A stretch of DNA of 8,916 nucleotides from Verrucomicrobiota bacterium (GTDB lineage Bacteria; Verrucomicrobiota; Verrucomicrobiia; Opitutales; Opitutaceae). This document shows, piece by piece, positions 1-7,962 of this stretch. A model generated the notes under the pieces. The model was given only the letters and a program-made list of their open reading frames with translations, did not search any database and was not told the DNA's origin. A program made the translations under genes and the position numbers. The stretch lies in assembly GCA_023443985.1 (NCBI GenBank), contig JAEZSJ010000359.1, positions 1-8,916 of the forward strand, given 5' to 3'. Position 1 is the stretch's first letter. Every line of letters starts with the position of its first letter.

Positions 1-3000
1 GGCTGTCGGTGGCGAAGAGGTTGCGGACGTTGAACTGGATCTTCCAATGGATCTTGTCCGTGAGCTTGCGCTCGTAGCTGATCCACGTGTCAACGGAATC
101 CTCGGACGGGCCATAGTAGGGCTGCGAGAGGTCGTAGCCGCCGGTCTCCGTCATCGGATAGCCGATCACCACCTTGTCCTGCCAGCGGTAGGCGCCACCG
201 ACGCCGACGCCCTTCAGGAACCCGGTCGAGAACGAGTAGTTCGTGATGACGTTGAAGCGCCACTTGCGGATCTCGTCCGACTGGGTGCCCTCCTGCAGCT
301 TCATCTTCACGTAGTTCGCCTTCCAGGGGGCGTAGACGTTCGGCCCGATGGCGGCACCGGCGCCACCCCAGCGCGGCACTTCGCCGGCGGCGGTGAACGT
401 CGTCTCGCTCGTGGGATCGAGCAGCTTCGAGTCGAGATACTCGATGAACTCGGTGAGCGTCGCTCCGCCCACGTTCACGCGGGTCGCATTGGTCTTGGAG
501 GCGTTGAACGAGATGCGCCAGCTCTTCAGCGGGTTGGCGGTGAGCTCGAACTCGTAGCCCTTCGAGATCGTGTCCGACGTGACGGCGAACCCTTGGGGGG
601 CGGTCGCACCGTAGGAGCTGACCGTGTTCGGGGTGGGCGCGAACTTCGCCGGATCCGAGCGGTAGGTGTCGCGGTCGACCAGGGCGGTTGTCGGCCCGAG
701 CGGGGTGAAGTTCCACGCTTGGAAGAAGCCCTTGCTGTCGAGCCACTGCTGGATCTCGTTCCAGCCGCGGATCGCCTCGTTCATGCGGGCGATGGCCTTC
801 GCCTCGCCGGCGACGTACTCGGGCGTGCCCTCGGTCATGTTGGTCCAGGTGCCGTCCGGGTTCTGGGTCTGGATGTAGCGCGGGTACGCGTTCGTCCAGC
901 GGTTGCGGTAGAGCGGCTGGTTGGCCGAGTCCATCGTGTACGCGCCGAGCTCATACAAGAACACGTTGCGCCAGTTGAGGCCGTTGGTGATGACACCGCC
1001 GAGTCCGCCGGCGTTGGCCAGGGCGGCCGCGGTGTTCTTGACCGTGGTCTCGTATTTCACGAGGCGGATCGAGTACCGGCCGTCCTTGGTGCCCAGCAGG
1101 ACGCCGTACTCCTTGGTGTCGCCGGAGGGATTGTCGATGGCGTTGCCATAGATGTCCCGCCGCACCGAGGTGACGTCGAAGTTGCTGGAGGTCGCGTAGG
1201 AGAGGCTGATGTTGATCGGCAGCGGATCCTTCTTGAGGAACCGGTTGAGGTGGGCGACTCCCTGCCAGTTGAAGGAGTGGCCGCTCGCCTCGGCGAAGTT
1301 GCGGTAGACGAACGGCTTGGCGCCGCCGACCTCTTCCTCGCTCAGGTTCAGCTGCATGCGCTGGCCGGTGATGTTCTGGGCCGCGACATCGCGGGTGCTG
1401 ATCTTGTCGTAGCGCCAGCCGAGCGTGCCGACGATGGCGCCGTTCCAGAGGAAGCCCTGGTACGAGCCCGCGAAGGACCGCGTCTTCTTCTCCAGCTTCG
1501 TCGCCTTGGTCCAGGTCTCGGTGTTCTCGCCACCGGCGCCGCGGAGCAGCTGCAGATTGAAGCTACGGTTCCAGCCGACGAGGTTGTCGAGGTTCGAAGC
1601 CTGCGTCCAGGTGGAGCCGCTGATGATGTTCTCGAGGCTGTCCGGGCGAGCCCACGGGTCGCCGAACGTGCCGACATTCACCCCGGACTTCGGCTTCGGA
1701 TCGAAGACCAGGAGATTGGAATCCGGCAGGTCGATCACCGTGCCGATCCGCGGGATGTAGGCGCCCGCGGCGGTGTCCCGACCGGTGATCTGCGGCCCGA
1801 GGTAGATGAAGCCAGTCGCCACACGCTCGTTGATGTTCGAGGTGGCCCCGGTGGTGCCGTTCCAATAGCCGGCCCACTCCTGGCTGTTGGCGTACATCTG
1901 CCAGGAGGTGTTCTCGACGTAGTAGCGCTCGTTGGACGCGACGCCGTTGAAGCGGTGTTTGCCGAGCAGCTTGATCAGGAACTGGTTGTCGGTGAGGTCG
2001 GAGACGCGCAGCTCGGCGAAGAGCGAAGCCCGCTTGTACTCACGATCCGTGAAGGTCTGGCCGCCGCCGGCGCCGCCGGCACCGGCCACGAACGGACGCC
2101 CGAAGTTCGGGTTGAGCGCACCGGTCACGTAGTAGTCGTCGAGCCGTTCGGAGAGGTCGAGGCTGATGGCCGGGCCCCAGCCGAGCAGGCCTTCGTTGCC
2201 GGAGGTGCTGCGCTGGCGGTCGTACGTCAGGTTGATGCCGACCCGGTCGTTCCAGCCGGTCTGGGTGAAGTCGATGTTGTAGGCGGTCCAGCGCTGCCAC
2301 TCCGACTTGTTGGGGCCGTCGATGAGGTTGTTGTAGAAGTCGAAGACGGTCCGGTCGGTGAGGCCCTGGTCGCGGTAGCCGCCGTACTGCGCATTGGGCA
2401 GCACGTAACCGACCGCGTTGGCGCGGCCGCTGAGGCCGTTGACCGTGTAGATCGCGCCGCTGAAGCGCTTGCCGGGCACGCCGCCGGAGGCGCCGGTGGG
2501 CACGCCGTTGCTGCCGAGTGCGCCGGCGTTGATCCAGCCGCCGCGGGCGTCGTAGACCACGCCCGTGGTCCCGTCGATGGTGTAGTAGGGCTGCTGCGCG
2601 TTGACGACGCCGCCCATCCACGGGTTGTAGTTCACCGTACTGGCGTTAACGATACCCCAGCCGTCGCCCTTGACGATGTCCGCGTCGTTGCGCTCGACGG
2701 AGTACGGGTCCAGCGCGACCGCGCGGCCGAGCCCGCCGAAGGGGTTGACCGTGTCCTTGCCCCAGTCGGCCTTGATCTGCTCGGCGGTCTTGGCCGGCAG
2801 GTACCAGGCCGAGACCTTGTCGAACGGGGTCACTGTGCGCGGGCGGTTGGCGTCGATGTCGCCCGCCTCGTACTTGACCTTGATGCTGGTGTGGAAGGCC
2901 GGGTTCTTGAAGAGCTTGGGCTCCCAGCGCGCGGTGGCGTAGACGCGCTCGTCGTTCTCGAACGCGGGCTTCTGCCGGAAGTTCTCGTGATCCCAGAGGC

Positions 3001-3685
3001 CGGCCACGCGGAACGACAGCACGTCGTCGATCAACACGTGGTTGTAGTTGACCGAGACACGCTGGCTGCCGAACGAGGCGAGGCGATACTCGAGCCGCCC
3101 CTCGGTCTTGAAGCCGGCGCCCTGCATCGTCGCGTTCTGGATGCCGGAGGGGCTGCCAAGGCCGAACAGGAAGGAGTTCGGGCCGCGCAGGATGTCGATG
3201 CGGTCCACGTTGTACGAGTCCCACGGGATGTCGGACACGAAGTAGTCGCGCGTCGTATCCGCCGGTGCGAGACCGCGGACGCGCTGGGCTCCCGCCGGGG
3301 TGCGCAGCGCCGGTGTCTCGTTCACGTCGCCGTTGAGGCCGGAGAACGTGCCGCGGGTGCCCGCGACCTCGGTGTTGGTCGTGTATTGAAGCAGGGACCC
3401 GGCGTCCGTCGCGCCAATGTCGGTCATCAGGTCCTTCGTGATGACGGAGACGGACGAGGCGATGTCCCTCAGTTCCGAGCGGATGCGGGTGCCGGCCAGG
3501 GAGTCGGTCGCGACGTAGCCCGAATCGGACTCGGCGCTGACCTCGAACGGGCTCAGGACCACAATATCTTCGGTCGTCCCCGTGTCCGGGGCGGCGGGCG
3601 AAGCGGCGGGCGTCGTCTGCGCGATGAGCGCCGGCGACAGCAAAGCCGCGAATGCGGCGATGCGCTGTCTCTTGCTTGTTGTCAT
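1..3685 (-). CDS. TonB-dependent outer-membrane receptor, large Opitutaceae-type, C-terminus cut off by window edge
   Basis: This is probably an outer-membrane active transporter that uses TonB/ExbBD energy to import a bulky substrate; the sequence does not identify the substrate. The open frame gives 1228 codons plus one base with no stop. Residues 1-22 look like a Sec signal peptide (basic start, hydrophobic AAFAALLSPALIA). A TonB-box-like, family-typical stretch follows at 40-57 (EDIVVLSPFEVSAESDSG). The plug domain spans about 65-185 and includes SVSVITKDLM (78-87), VRGLAPADTTRDYF (136-149), VDRIDILRGPNSFLFG (160-175) and GSPSGI (177-182). The remainder is aromatic-rich beta-barrel, and the last visible segment, FNVRNLFATDS, resembles the conserved strand close to the C-terminus, so perhaps only some 50 residues are missing. 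ATG at 3685 is the start that keeps the signal peptide intact, but no clear Shine-Dalgarno sequence precedes it. It lies downstream of, and in the same direction as, the sensor/regulator operon, from which a terminator separates it. Confidence 0.95.
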   Translation of the reverse strand, partial: MTTSKRQRIAAFAALLSPALIAQTTPAASPAAPDTGTTEDIVVLSPFEVSAESDSGYVATDSLAGTRIRSELRDIASSVSVITKDLMTDIGATDAGSLLQYTTNTEVAGTRGTFSGLNGDVNETPALRTPAGAQRVRGLAPADTTRDYFVSDIPWDSYNVDRIDILRGPNSFLFGLGSPSGIQNATMQGAGFKTEGRLEYRLASFGSQRVSVNYNHVLIDDVLSFRVAGLWDHENFRQKPAFENDERVYATARWEPKLFKNPAFHTSIKVKYEAGDIDANRPRTVTPFDKVSAWYLPAKTAEQIKADWGKDTVNPFGGLGRAVALDPYSVERNDADIVKGDGWGIVNASTVNYNPWMGGVVNAQQPYYTIDGTTGVVYDARGGWINAGALGSNGVPTGASGGVPGKRFSGAIYTVNGLSGRANAVGYVLPNAQYGGYRDQGLTDRTVFDFYNNLIDGPNKSEWQRWTAYNIDFTQTGWNDRVGINLTYDRQRSTSGNEGLLGWGPAISLDLSERLDDYYVTGALNPNFGRPFVAGAGGAGGGQTFTDREYKRASLFAELRVSDLTDNQFLIKLLGKHRFNGVASNERYYVENTSWQMYANSQEWAGYWNGTTGATSNINERVATGFIYLGPQITGRDTAAGAYIPRIGTVIDLPDSNLLVFDPKPKSGVNVGTFGDPWARPDSLENIISGSTWTQASNLDNLVGWNRSFNLQLLRGAGGENTETWTKATKLEKKTRSFAGSYQGFLWNGAIVGTLGWRYDKISTRDVAAQNITGQRMQLNLSEEEVGGAKPFVYRNFAEASGHSFNWQGVAHLNRFLKKDPLPINISLSYATSSNFDVTSVRRDIYGNAIDNPSGDTKEYGVLLGTKDGRYSIRLVKYETTVKNTAAALANAGGLGGVITNGLNWRNVFLYELGAYTMDSANQPLYRNRWTNAYPRYIQTQNPDGTWTNMTEGTPEYVAGEAKAIARMNEAIRGWNEIQQWLDSKGFFQAWNFTPLGPTTALVDRDTYRSDPAKFAPTPNTVSSYGATAPQGFAVTSDTISKGYEFELTANPLKSWRISFNASKTNATRVNVGGATLTEFIEYLDSKLLDPTSETTFTAAGEVPRWGGAGAAIGPNVYAPWKANYVKMKLQEGTQSDEIRKWRFNVITNYSFSTGFLKGVGVGGAYRWQDKVVIGYPMTETGGYDLSQPYYGPSEDSVDTWISYERKLTDKIHWKIQFNVRNLFATDS

Positions 3686-3761
3686 AGTCAGTAGTTTGGG
3701 GGTTTCTGCCCTGCAGGACTTGGGGGCAGGGTGTGCTTGCCTACTGTCGGAGCGGGGGGAG

Positions 3762-3773
3762 CGACAAAAGTCG
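3762..3773. promoter_or_regulatory. Candidate operator, site A: perfect dyad CGAC-AAAA-GTCG upstream of the receptor gene
   Basis: The 12 bases read CGACAAAAGTCG, a perfect 4+4 dyad around AAAA, with 76 bases between it and the receptor ATG. It matches sites upstream of the kinase and farther upstream of the receptor (core CGACnAAAGTC). Its left half also overlaps a weak minus-strand promoter-like pair: TTGTCG (3767-3762), an 18-base spacer, then TAGGCA (3743-3738). Only the dyad and its recurrence are seen. That it binds the adjacent LuxR-type regulator is inference. Confidence 0.4.
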
Positions 3774-3836
3774 GCGGCGTGCAGGAAGCGGCCGCGGCGG
3801 AGTCCGATCAAGAGACCAGACGTCGACCCGACGCAT

Positions 3837-3852
3837 CGACTTTGGTCGTAGT
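3837..3852 (-). promoter_or_regulatory. Candidate operator, site B: ACTACGACCAAAGTCG upstream of the receptor gene
   Basis: On the minus strand this reads ACTACGACCAAAGTCG, containing the dyad CGAC-4-GTCG (3837-3848) plus an ACTA extension on the side away from the gene. It agrees with the site upstream of the kinase in 14 of the first 15 bases. A TTAGTGCC stretch lies just upstream (minus strand, 3860-3853); a related TTAGTCCG stretch flanks the kinase site on its other side. Site B is about 150 bp from the receptor ATG and 75 bp centre-to-centre from site A. Binding by the neighbouring response regulator is inferred. Confidence 0.45.
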
Positions 3853-3929
3853 GGCACTAATCTCGCCAGCCGCGGCGGGCGGACCGGCCCGTGGTACCCG
3901 CTGGTCCACGCTCGCGTGCCTCCAGACGC

Positions 3930-3965
3930 AAAAGGGCGCCAGCAACCCCAAGCCGCTGGCGCCCT
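3930..3965 (-). terminator. Rho-independent terminator of the kinase/regulator operon
   Basis: A perfect 11-bp inverted repeat (AGGGCGCCAGC at 3933-3943, GCTGGCGCCCT at 3955-3965) encloses an 11-base loop. Read on the minus strand, the stem is followed at once by TTTT (ending at 3930) and then GCG. The plus strand has no T run after the stem, so it points leftward and serves the response-regulator transcript, ending about 200 bases past its stop. The U run is short, so termination may be incomplete, with some read-through into the receptor gene. If the promoter-like pair just upstream is real, the hairpin would instead sit at the 5' end of that transcript. Confidence 0.7.
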
Positions 3966-3972
3966 AACGCAA

Positions 3973-4001
3973 CACATAGCCAAGCTATAGCTATGTATCA
4001 A
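3973..4001 (-). promoter_or_regulatory. AT-rich promoter-like patch with nested inverted repeats
   Basis: This is a distinctly AT-rich island in GC-rich surroundings. On the minus strand TTGATA (4001-3996) is followed after 17 bases by TATGTG (3978-3973), a fair -35 with a poor -10. The spacer and -10 are covered by an inverted repeat, ACATAGC (3974-3980) with GCTATGT (3990-3996), and by the palindrome AGCTATAGCT (3983-3992). A transcript starting here would run into the terminator hairpin within a few bases and then form a long leader for the receptor gene. It could be a repressor site, an attenuated promoter, or simply 3' UTR of the regulator operon. Confidence 0.3.
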
Positions 4002-4115
4002 AGTGTCTATACGGCGCGGCCAGGCCGGCTCTCCGCAGCAGGCCGGCGCCACTGGACAGCGCCGACCGACGTCGACACGCTCCGGCTCCGGCCCACAGCG
4101 CGCAAGCGATCGATC

Positions 4116-4145
4116 GGACGAAAGTGAGCAATACTAAGGTCGTAG
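4116..4145. promoter_or_regulatory. Degenerate copy or copies of the candidate operator just past the response-regulator stop
   Basis: GGACGAAAGTGA (4116-4127) keeps the GACnAAAGT core found at the other sites but loses the outer bases of the dyad. Seven bases are skipped from the end of AAAGT to ACTAAGGTCGTAG (4133-4145), which resembles the flank of the kinase-upstream site (ACTAAG, then GTCGTAG six bases later). The two parts lie head to head, 20 bp beyond the regulator's stop codon and upstream of its terminator. The match is partial and may be a relic or chance. Confidence 0.2.
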
Positions 4146-4165
4146 CGCCTCCGGCGCCCGCCCGT

Positions 4166-4804
4166 TCACTCCAGATGGATGATCCCGCGCTTCACGCCGG
4201 CGAGCACCGCCTGGGTGCGGTCGGCCACGGCGAGCTTGGTGAGGATGCCCGTCACATGCACCTTCACCGTCGACTCCACCACATTGAGGGCCGCCCCGAT
4301 CTCCTTGTTGCTCATGCCCCGCCCGAGCAGGTGCAACACCTCCAGCTCGCGCGTCGAGAGCTGCGAGGCGTAGCGGCTCGCGAGGCGGCGCGCCGCCTCG
4401 TCGGGCACGAACTGCTCCCCGGCCGCGACCCGCCGGATGGCCCCGAGCAACACCGGCAGCGACGCCTCCTTGCCCACGAAGCCGAGCGCGCCCGCGTGGA
4501 GCGCCGCCGCGACCTCGTCGCCGCTGGCGTAGTTGCTCAGCACCAACACGCGGACCTGCCGGTCCTCCTTGCGCAGCGCCGTGATCACCTCGACGCCGCT
4601 GCGCTTCGGCATCCGCAGGTCGAGGATGATCACGTCCGGCCGGCACTTGGGATACAGCGCGACCGCCTCGTCGCCGTCTTCCGCCTGCGCGACGACGGCC
4701 ATGTCCGGCTGCTTGTCCAGGGCGAACGACAAGCCCATGCGGACGATGATGTGGTCGTCGACCAACATCACGCGGATCTTCCGGGAGGAGTTTTCAGCAC
4801 ACAT
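4166..4804 (-). CDS. NarL/FixJ-family two-component response regulator
   Basis: This is a cytoplasmic, DNA-binding response regulator of 212 residues, the normal family length. The N-terminal receiver domain (about 10-125) has the acidic pair Asp16-Asp17, phospho-acceptor Asp62 in IILDLRMP, the switch residue Ser90 and the conserved Lys112. The C-terminal LuxR-type helix-turn-helix (about 148-205) carries LSTRELEVLHLLGRGMSNKEI and the recognition-helix region VVESTVKVHVTGILTKL. All phosphorylation residues are present, so it should be functional. Its ATG comes 2 bp after the kinase stop (TGA-CC-ATG) with no strong Shine-Dalgarno of its own, implying translational coupling and a cognate pair. 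Its likely targets are the receptor gene downstream and its own operon, where the shared dyad sites lie; that link is inferred. The alternative frames over this region lack any such domain pattern. Confidence 0.96.
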   Translation of the reverse strand: MCAENSSRKIRVMLVDDHIIVRMGLSFALDKQPDMAVVAQAEDGDEAVALYPKCRPDVIILDLRMPKRSGVEVITALRKEDRQVRVLVLSNYASGDEVAAALHAGALGFVGKEASLPVLLGAIRRVAAGEQFVPDEAARRLASRYASQLSTRELEVLHLLGRGMSNKEIGAALNVVESTVKVHVTGILTKLAVADRTQAVLAGVKRGIIHLE

Positions 4805-4806
4805 GG

Positions 4807-7800
4807 TCAGTTGCTCGCGGGTTTCGCCCGGGGGACACGGACATGGATCGTCGTGCCCCGTCCAGGGCGGCTGTCGATTTCGATGGATCCCCCGATCTTG
4901 GCCGCCCGGTTCCGGAGGCTGGGGACCCCGAGGTGTCCGCTGGTTCGGCGCATCACCTCCTCAAGGAAAAACCCGCGTCCGTCGTCGCGCACGAGCAGGC
5001 CGATCTCGTGCGGCTGGTAGGCGAGGATGATTTCGAGATGGCGCGCCGCGGCGTGTTTCACGGCATTGGCGATGGCCTCCTGCGCGATGCGCAGCAGGTG
5101 GTGCTCGGTCGCCGGGTCGATCCGGCAGGGCTCCCCTTCCACGCGGATCGAGGCAAAGTCGCTCGCGGGCGCCAACTGCGCGGTCAGGCGGGTGAGTGCG
5201 GCCCCGAGGTCGACCGCCTCGAGGATCGGCGAGCGCATCCCCTGCACCGCGTGCCGCACCTCCTGGTGGCAGTAGGCAACCATGTTGCGGGCGGCCGAGA
5301 GGCCCGCCTCGACCTCGCCCGAGCACCCGCCGAGGCTCGCGGTGGTCTCCAACTGGAGACGGAGCCCGGCGAAGCCCTGCTCCAAGCTGTCGTGGATCTC
5401 CGCCGCCAGGCGGTTCCGCTCCGCGAGCGTCGCGCTTGTCAGCGTCTCCTGTTCAAGCCGGTCCATCGCCGCACGGAGCTCGCTCGTGCGCGCGGCGACG
5501 AGCCGTTCGAGCGCCGCCTGTCTTCGCCGAGCCCATACGGAGGCGAGCCGCACGCCGGCCCCGAGCACCAGCGCAAACCCGCCCGCATAGAGCAGATAGG
5601 CGTACCAGCTCCGGTACCACGGCGGCAGGATCGTGAAGCGGAACTCCGCCGCCCGGCCCACCGGCCGGAAGTCGTCCACCAGCCGCACGCGCAGCGCGTG
5701 CCGGCCTTCGCGCAGCCCGGGCAGCACCAGCGAGGATCCCGTGTCGGCGCGCTGCCAACGGCCGGCGTCGAGCTGGTGTTCGTACACCAGCGGCCGCACG
5801 CTGGCATAGCTGCCCGAGAAGAGGTCGAGCTGGAGGCCGTTCTGCTCGTAGCGGAGCACCCCGGGCGCGCCGTCGGCGGCCGGCGCGGTCGCCGGGCCGT
5901 CGTTGGCCCGCGGGTCGCGCACGGACACCAGGACCGGCTTGTGCCGGCTGGGCCGCGCCGGCCCGCCGTCGGTCTCCAACCGGTGGAGCGCGGAACCGGT
6001 CGTGACCCAGATGCCGGCGCCGTCCGGCAGGGCCCGGACCAGCGGCGTGGGTCCGTTCACCCCGGAGTAGGAATCGAGGTCGAGCACATAGCGGTCCTCC
6101 TGCCGGCGCGCGACACAGAGCCCGCGCTCGTGGGACAGCCAGAGGTTGCCCGCGGCATCCTCGCAAAACCGCTGCACCCGCCAGGGGACCTGCACGATCA
6201 GATCCTGCAGCACCGGCGCTTCGACAGGCCGCAGCGTCCGGTCGTCCAGCACCAGCGGGTCCCCTGCGGCACCGCACAACACGGCGGTGCCCCCGACCAG
6301 GCTGACGTTCACCCATCCCGGAGTGGGCCAGGGAAACTCCTCGAACAGCCGCACGCCCAGTTCGCCGTCCGCGAGCGAGACGCGCGCCACGCGGTTGACA
6401 CCCAGTTCGAGCCAGGCGCCGCCCGGAGCCGCGTGCACGATGTAGGGGTACCCGAGCGAGGCGAGGCGCGGCGCACATTCGGACCAGCCGCCATCGGGCC
6501 GACGCCGGACAGCCGCGATGTGCTCGCCGCCGAAGGCGAGGCAGGTGTCGGCATCCAGCGCGACCAGCCGCGCCACGCGCAACTCCGGGACCACGAGGCG
6601 GAAGTTTCCATCCCCGGTGGCCTCGTAGATGCCGTCGCCGTTGCCCACCAGCAGCGACTCCCCCGCCTGCGCGATGCCCCAGGCGCCCGGCCGTGGTTCG
6701 CCTGCGATGCGGTGGAAGCGGGCCGGCCGGAAACTTTCGCCGGGCTCGCTCTCGTACGTGCGCCCGCCGGAGCTTACCACCACCGAACCTTTCCAGAGCA
6801 CGATCTGGGGCCACTCGACCGGCAGTCCCTGCGCGCGGTCGAACGTCGTCAACGGCTGCCCGTAGAGCACCTTCACCACGCCGCGCTCGGTCGCCGCCCA
6901 GAGCACGCCGGGTTCGTCGACTGCCAACGAGGTGATTCCCTCGTAGTCGGCTCCGGCCAGCAGGGTCTTGATCGTCCCATCGCTCTGGATTCGCACGATC
7001 CCGAGCCCCTTGATCGCCGCGGCGTAGCCGCCCTCGGGGAGTTGCACGACAGCCGCGAAAAGCCCCGGCACCTCGCCCGCCGCCTTGCCGGGCAGCGGGA
7101 CCAGCGCCCCTTCACGCAGGACAAACAACAACGAGCGCGCCGTCGTGACGAGGGTCCCGTCCGAGCCGTCGCCCGCCGCCACCCACGCCACCGAGCGCTT
7201 GAACTCCCCCAGGTCGATCGGCTCCAGCCGGTCCCGGCCGAGGTCGATGGCGTGCGCGCCGTCGTCGAAGGTCGATGCAACGGCCGCGTCGTGGAAGCGG
7301 AACAGACAGGACACCCCGCTGATCTCGAAATAGCGATGGCTGCCCGTGTGCCGCTCGTGGAACACGACTCCGTGCAGCCCGGCGAAATACACCCCCTCGG
7401 GCGCGCAGAGAATCTTGTCGAAGATCGAGGCGCGGACCCACGCCGGCGCCCCCGGCGCGTCCATCCACTGCGGCTCGAGACTGCCGTCGGCGAGCACCCG
7501 CAGCTTTCCCCACCCGCCCACTCCACCGAAATAGATCGTGCCGTCCCGATCTCGCGTCACCTGGCGCAGGCCCATGCCGGCGCCCTGCGCGCTCCAAAGC
7601 TTCCGCCACACGCCGTCGTTCAGCGCCACCAACTCGCGTTCCCGCACCACCGCGATCCGGCCGAAGCCGTCGTGCACGAGCTGCGCCCCACCCGCGGAAC
7701 ACCCGATCTCTTCGTAGGGATAGAACCGCGTCAGCGGCACGCCGTCGATCGCCGCCACGACCCGCCCCGCAAACACGACCGACACCAACCCGAGGCCAAG

Positions 7801-7875
7801 CCGCGCCAGACGGCGGAGGGGACGGGAACGAAGGCGGCGGGACAACCGCACCGTTGAAGGTGCCAATCGGTGCAT
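4807..7875 (-). CDS. Membrane sensor histidine kinase with periplasmic propeller and Y_Y_Y domain (HPK7 type, non-hybrid)
   Basis: This sensor autophosphorylates on histidine in response to a periplasmic signal and passes the phosphate to the next-encoded regulator. From ATG at 7875 it has 1022 residues. An arginine-rich N-terminus and hydrophobic stretch (about 25-42, LGLGLVSVVFAGRVVA) form a signal peptide or anchor. A diverged beta-propeller follows (about 45-640), with strands such as EDAAGNLWLSHERGL (572-586). A Y_Y_Y domain spans about 677-750, and a membrane helix lies at about 757-781. A dimerisation/HisKA_3 segment has phospho-acceptor His828 in AAEIHDSLEQGFAGL. The ATPase domain has the N box at Asn937 (EAIANAVKH) and the G box DDGRG at 964-968. 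The same frame is open to an ATG at 8034, but the extra 53 residues look non-coding and contain the candidate operator; GGGAG lies 10 bases before the 7875 ATG. There is no fused receiver, unlike Bacteroides hybrid sensors. The ligand is unknown; a carbohydrate is plausible. Confidence 0.93.
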   Translation of the reverse strand: MHRLAPSTVRLSRRLRSRPLRRLARLGLGLVSVVFAGRVVAAIDGVPLTRFYPYEEIGCSAGGAQLVHDGFGRIAVVRERELVALNDGVWRKLWSAQGAGMGLRQVTRDRDGTIYFGGVGGWGKLRVLADGSLEPQWMDAPGAPAWVRASIFDKILCAPEGVYFAGLHGVVFHERHTGSHRYFEISGVSCLFRFHDAAVASTFDDGAHAIDLGRDRLEPIDLGEFKRSVAWVAAGDGSDGTLVTTARSLLFVLREGALVPLPGKAAGEVPGLFAAVVQLPEGGYAAAIKGLGIVRIQSDGTIKTLLAGADYEGITSLAVDEPGVLWAATERGVVKVLYGQPLTTFDRAQGLPVEWPQIVLWKGSVVVSSGGRTYESEPGESFRPARFHRIAGEPRPGAWGIAQAGESLLVGNGDGIYEATGDGNFRLVVPELRVARLVALDADTCLAFGGEHIAAVRRRPDGGWSECAPRLASLGYPYIVHAAPGGAWLELGVNRVARVSLADGELGVRLFEEFPWPTPGWVNVSLVGGTAVLCGAAGDPLVLDDRTLRPVEAPVLQDLIVQVPWRVQRFCEDAAGNLWLSHERGLCVARRQEDRYVLDLDSYSGVNGPTPLVRALPDGAGIWVTTGSALHRLETDGGPARPSRHKPVLVSVRDPRANDGPATAPAADGAPGVLRYEQNGLQLDLFSGSYASVRPLVYEHQLDAGRWQRADTGSSLVLPGLREGRHALRVRLVDDFRPVGRAAEFRFTILPPWYRSWYAYLLYAGGFALVLGAGVRLASVWARRRQAALERLVAARTSELRAAMDRLEQETLTSATLAERNRLAAEIHDSLEQGFAGLRLQLETTASLGGCSGEVEAGLSAARNMVAYCHQEVRHAVQGMRSPILEAVDLGAALTRLTAQLAPASDFASIRVEGEPCRIDPATEHHLLRIAQEAIANAVKHAAARHLEIILAYQPHEIGLLVRDDGRGFFLEEVMRRTSGHLGVPSLRNRAAKIGGSIEIDSRPGRGTTIHVRVPRAKPASN

Positions 7876-7940
7876 CGGGGGTGGGCTCCCGATGAACCTG
7901 CCGCGAACCCGAGGGAGGTAAAGGCGCATTCCCCTCAACG

Positions 7941-7962
7941 GACTAAGACTTTCGTCGTAGTC
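7941..7962 (-). promoter_or_regulatory. Candidate operator, site C: ACTACGACGAAAGTC upstream of the kinase operon
   Basis: On the minus strand 7961-7947 reads ACTACGACGAAAGTC, differing by one base from site B upstream of the receptor, and in the same orientation to its gene. The 12-base dyad (7946-7957) has one mismatch. It is framed by an outer perfect repeat, GACTA (7941-7945) and TAGTC (7958-7962), and is followed on the gene side by TTAGTCCG. Seventy bases separate the dyad from the kinase ATG, much like the 76 bases of site A before the receptor. Autoregulation of the operon is the inferred role. Confidence 0.45.

Noticed and set aside
47..3694. Plus-strand open frame of 1215 codons opposite the TonB receptor
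   Set aside because: Its first codon positions lie opposite the receptor's wobble positions. Stops in this frame need a wobble A on the coding strand, which is rare in this GC-rich gene, so the open frame is a codon-bias artefact. The predicted product has no domain-like pattern, whereas the minus strand gives a clear receptor.
3741..4052. Minus-strand 103-codon frame between the regulator and the receptor
   Set aside because: It runs straight through the terminator hairpin and the candidate operators, has no motif, and has a proline/arginine-rich composition like other chance frames here.
4124..5020. Plus-strand 298-codon frame over the regulator and the kinase C-terminus
   Set aside because: It is antisense to two genes with complete catalytic motifs, and the product looks like reverse-strand translation with many histidines and arginines.
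131..6950. Scattered TCGTAG matches (for example near 131, 1405, 2550, 6943) as extra operator copies
   Set aside because: These lie in the coding regions, where TACGA is simply Tyr followed by Asp or Glu codons. None carries the GACnAAAGTC core.
4843..7857. Plus-strand open frame of 1004 codons opposite the histidine kinase
   Set aside because: It has the same antisense phase and the same explanation. The product is an arginine/histidine/proline-rich jumble, while the minus strand shows all the kinase motifs.
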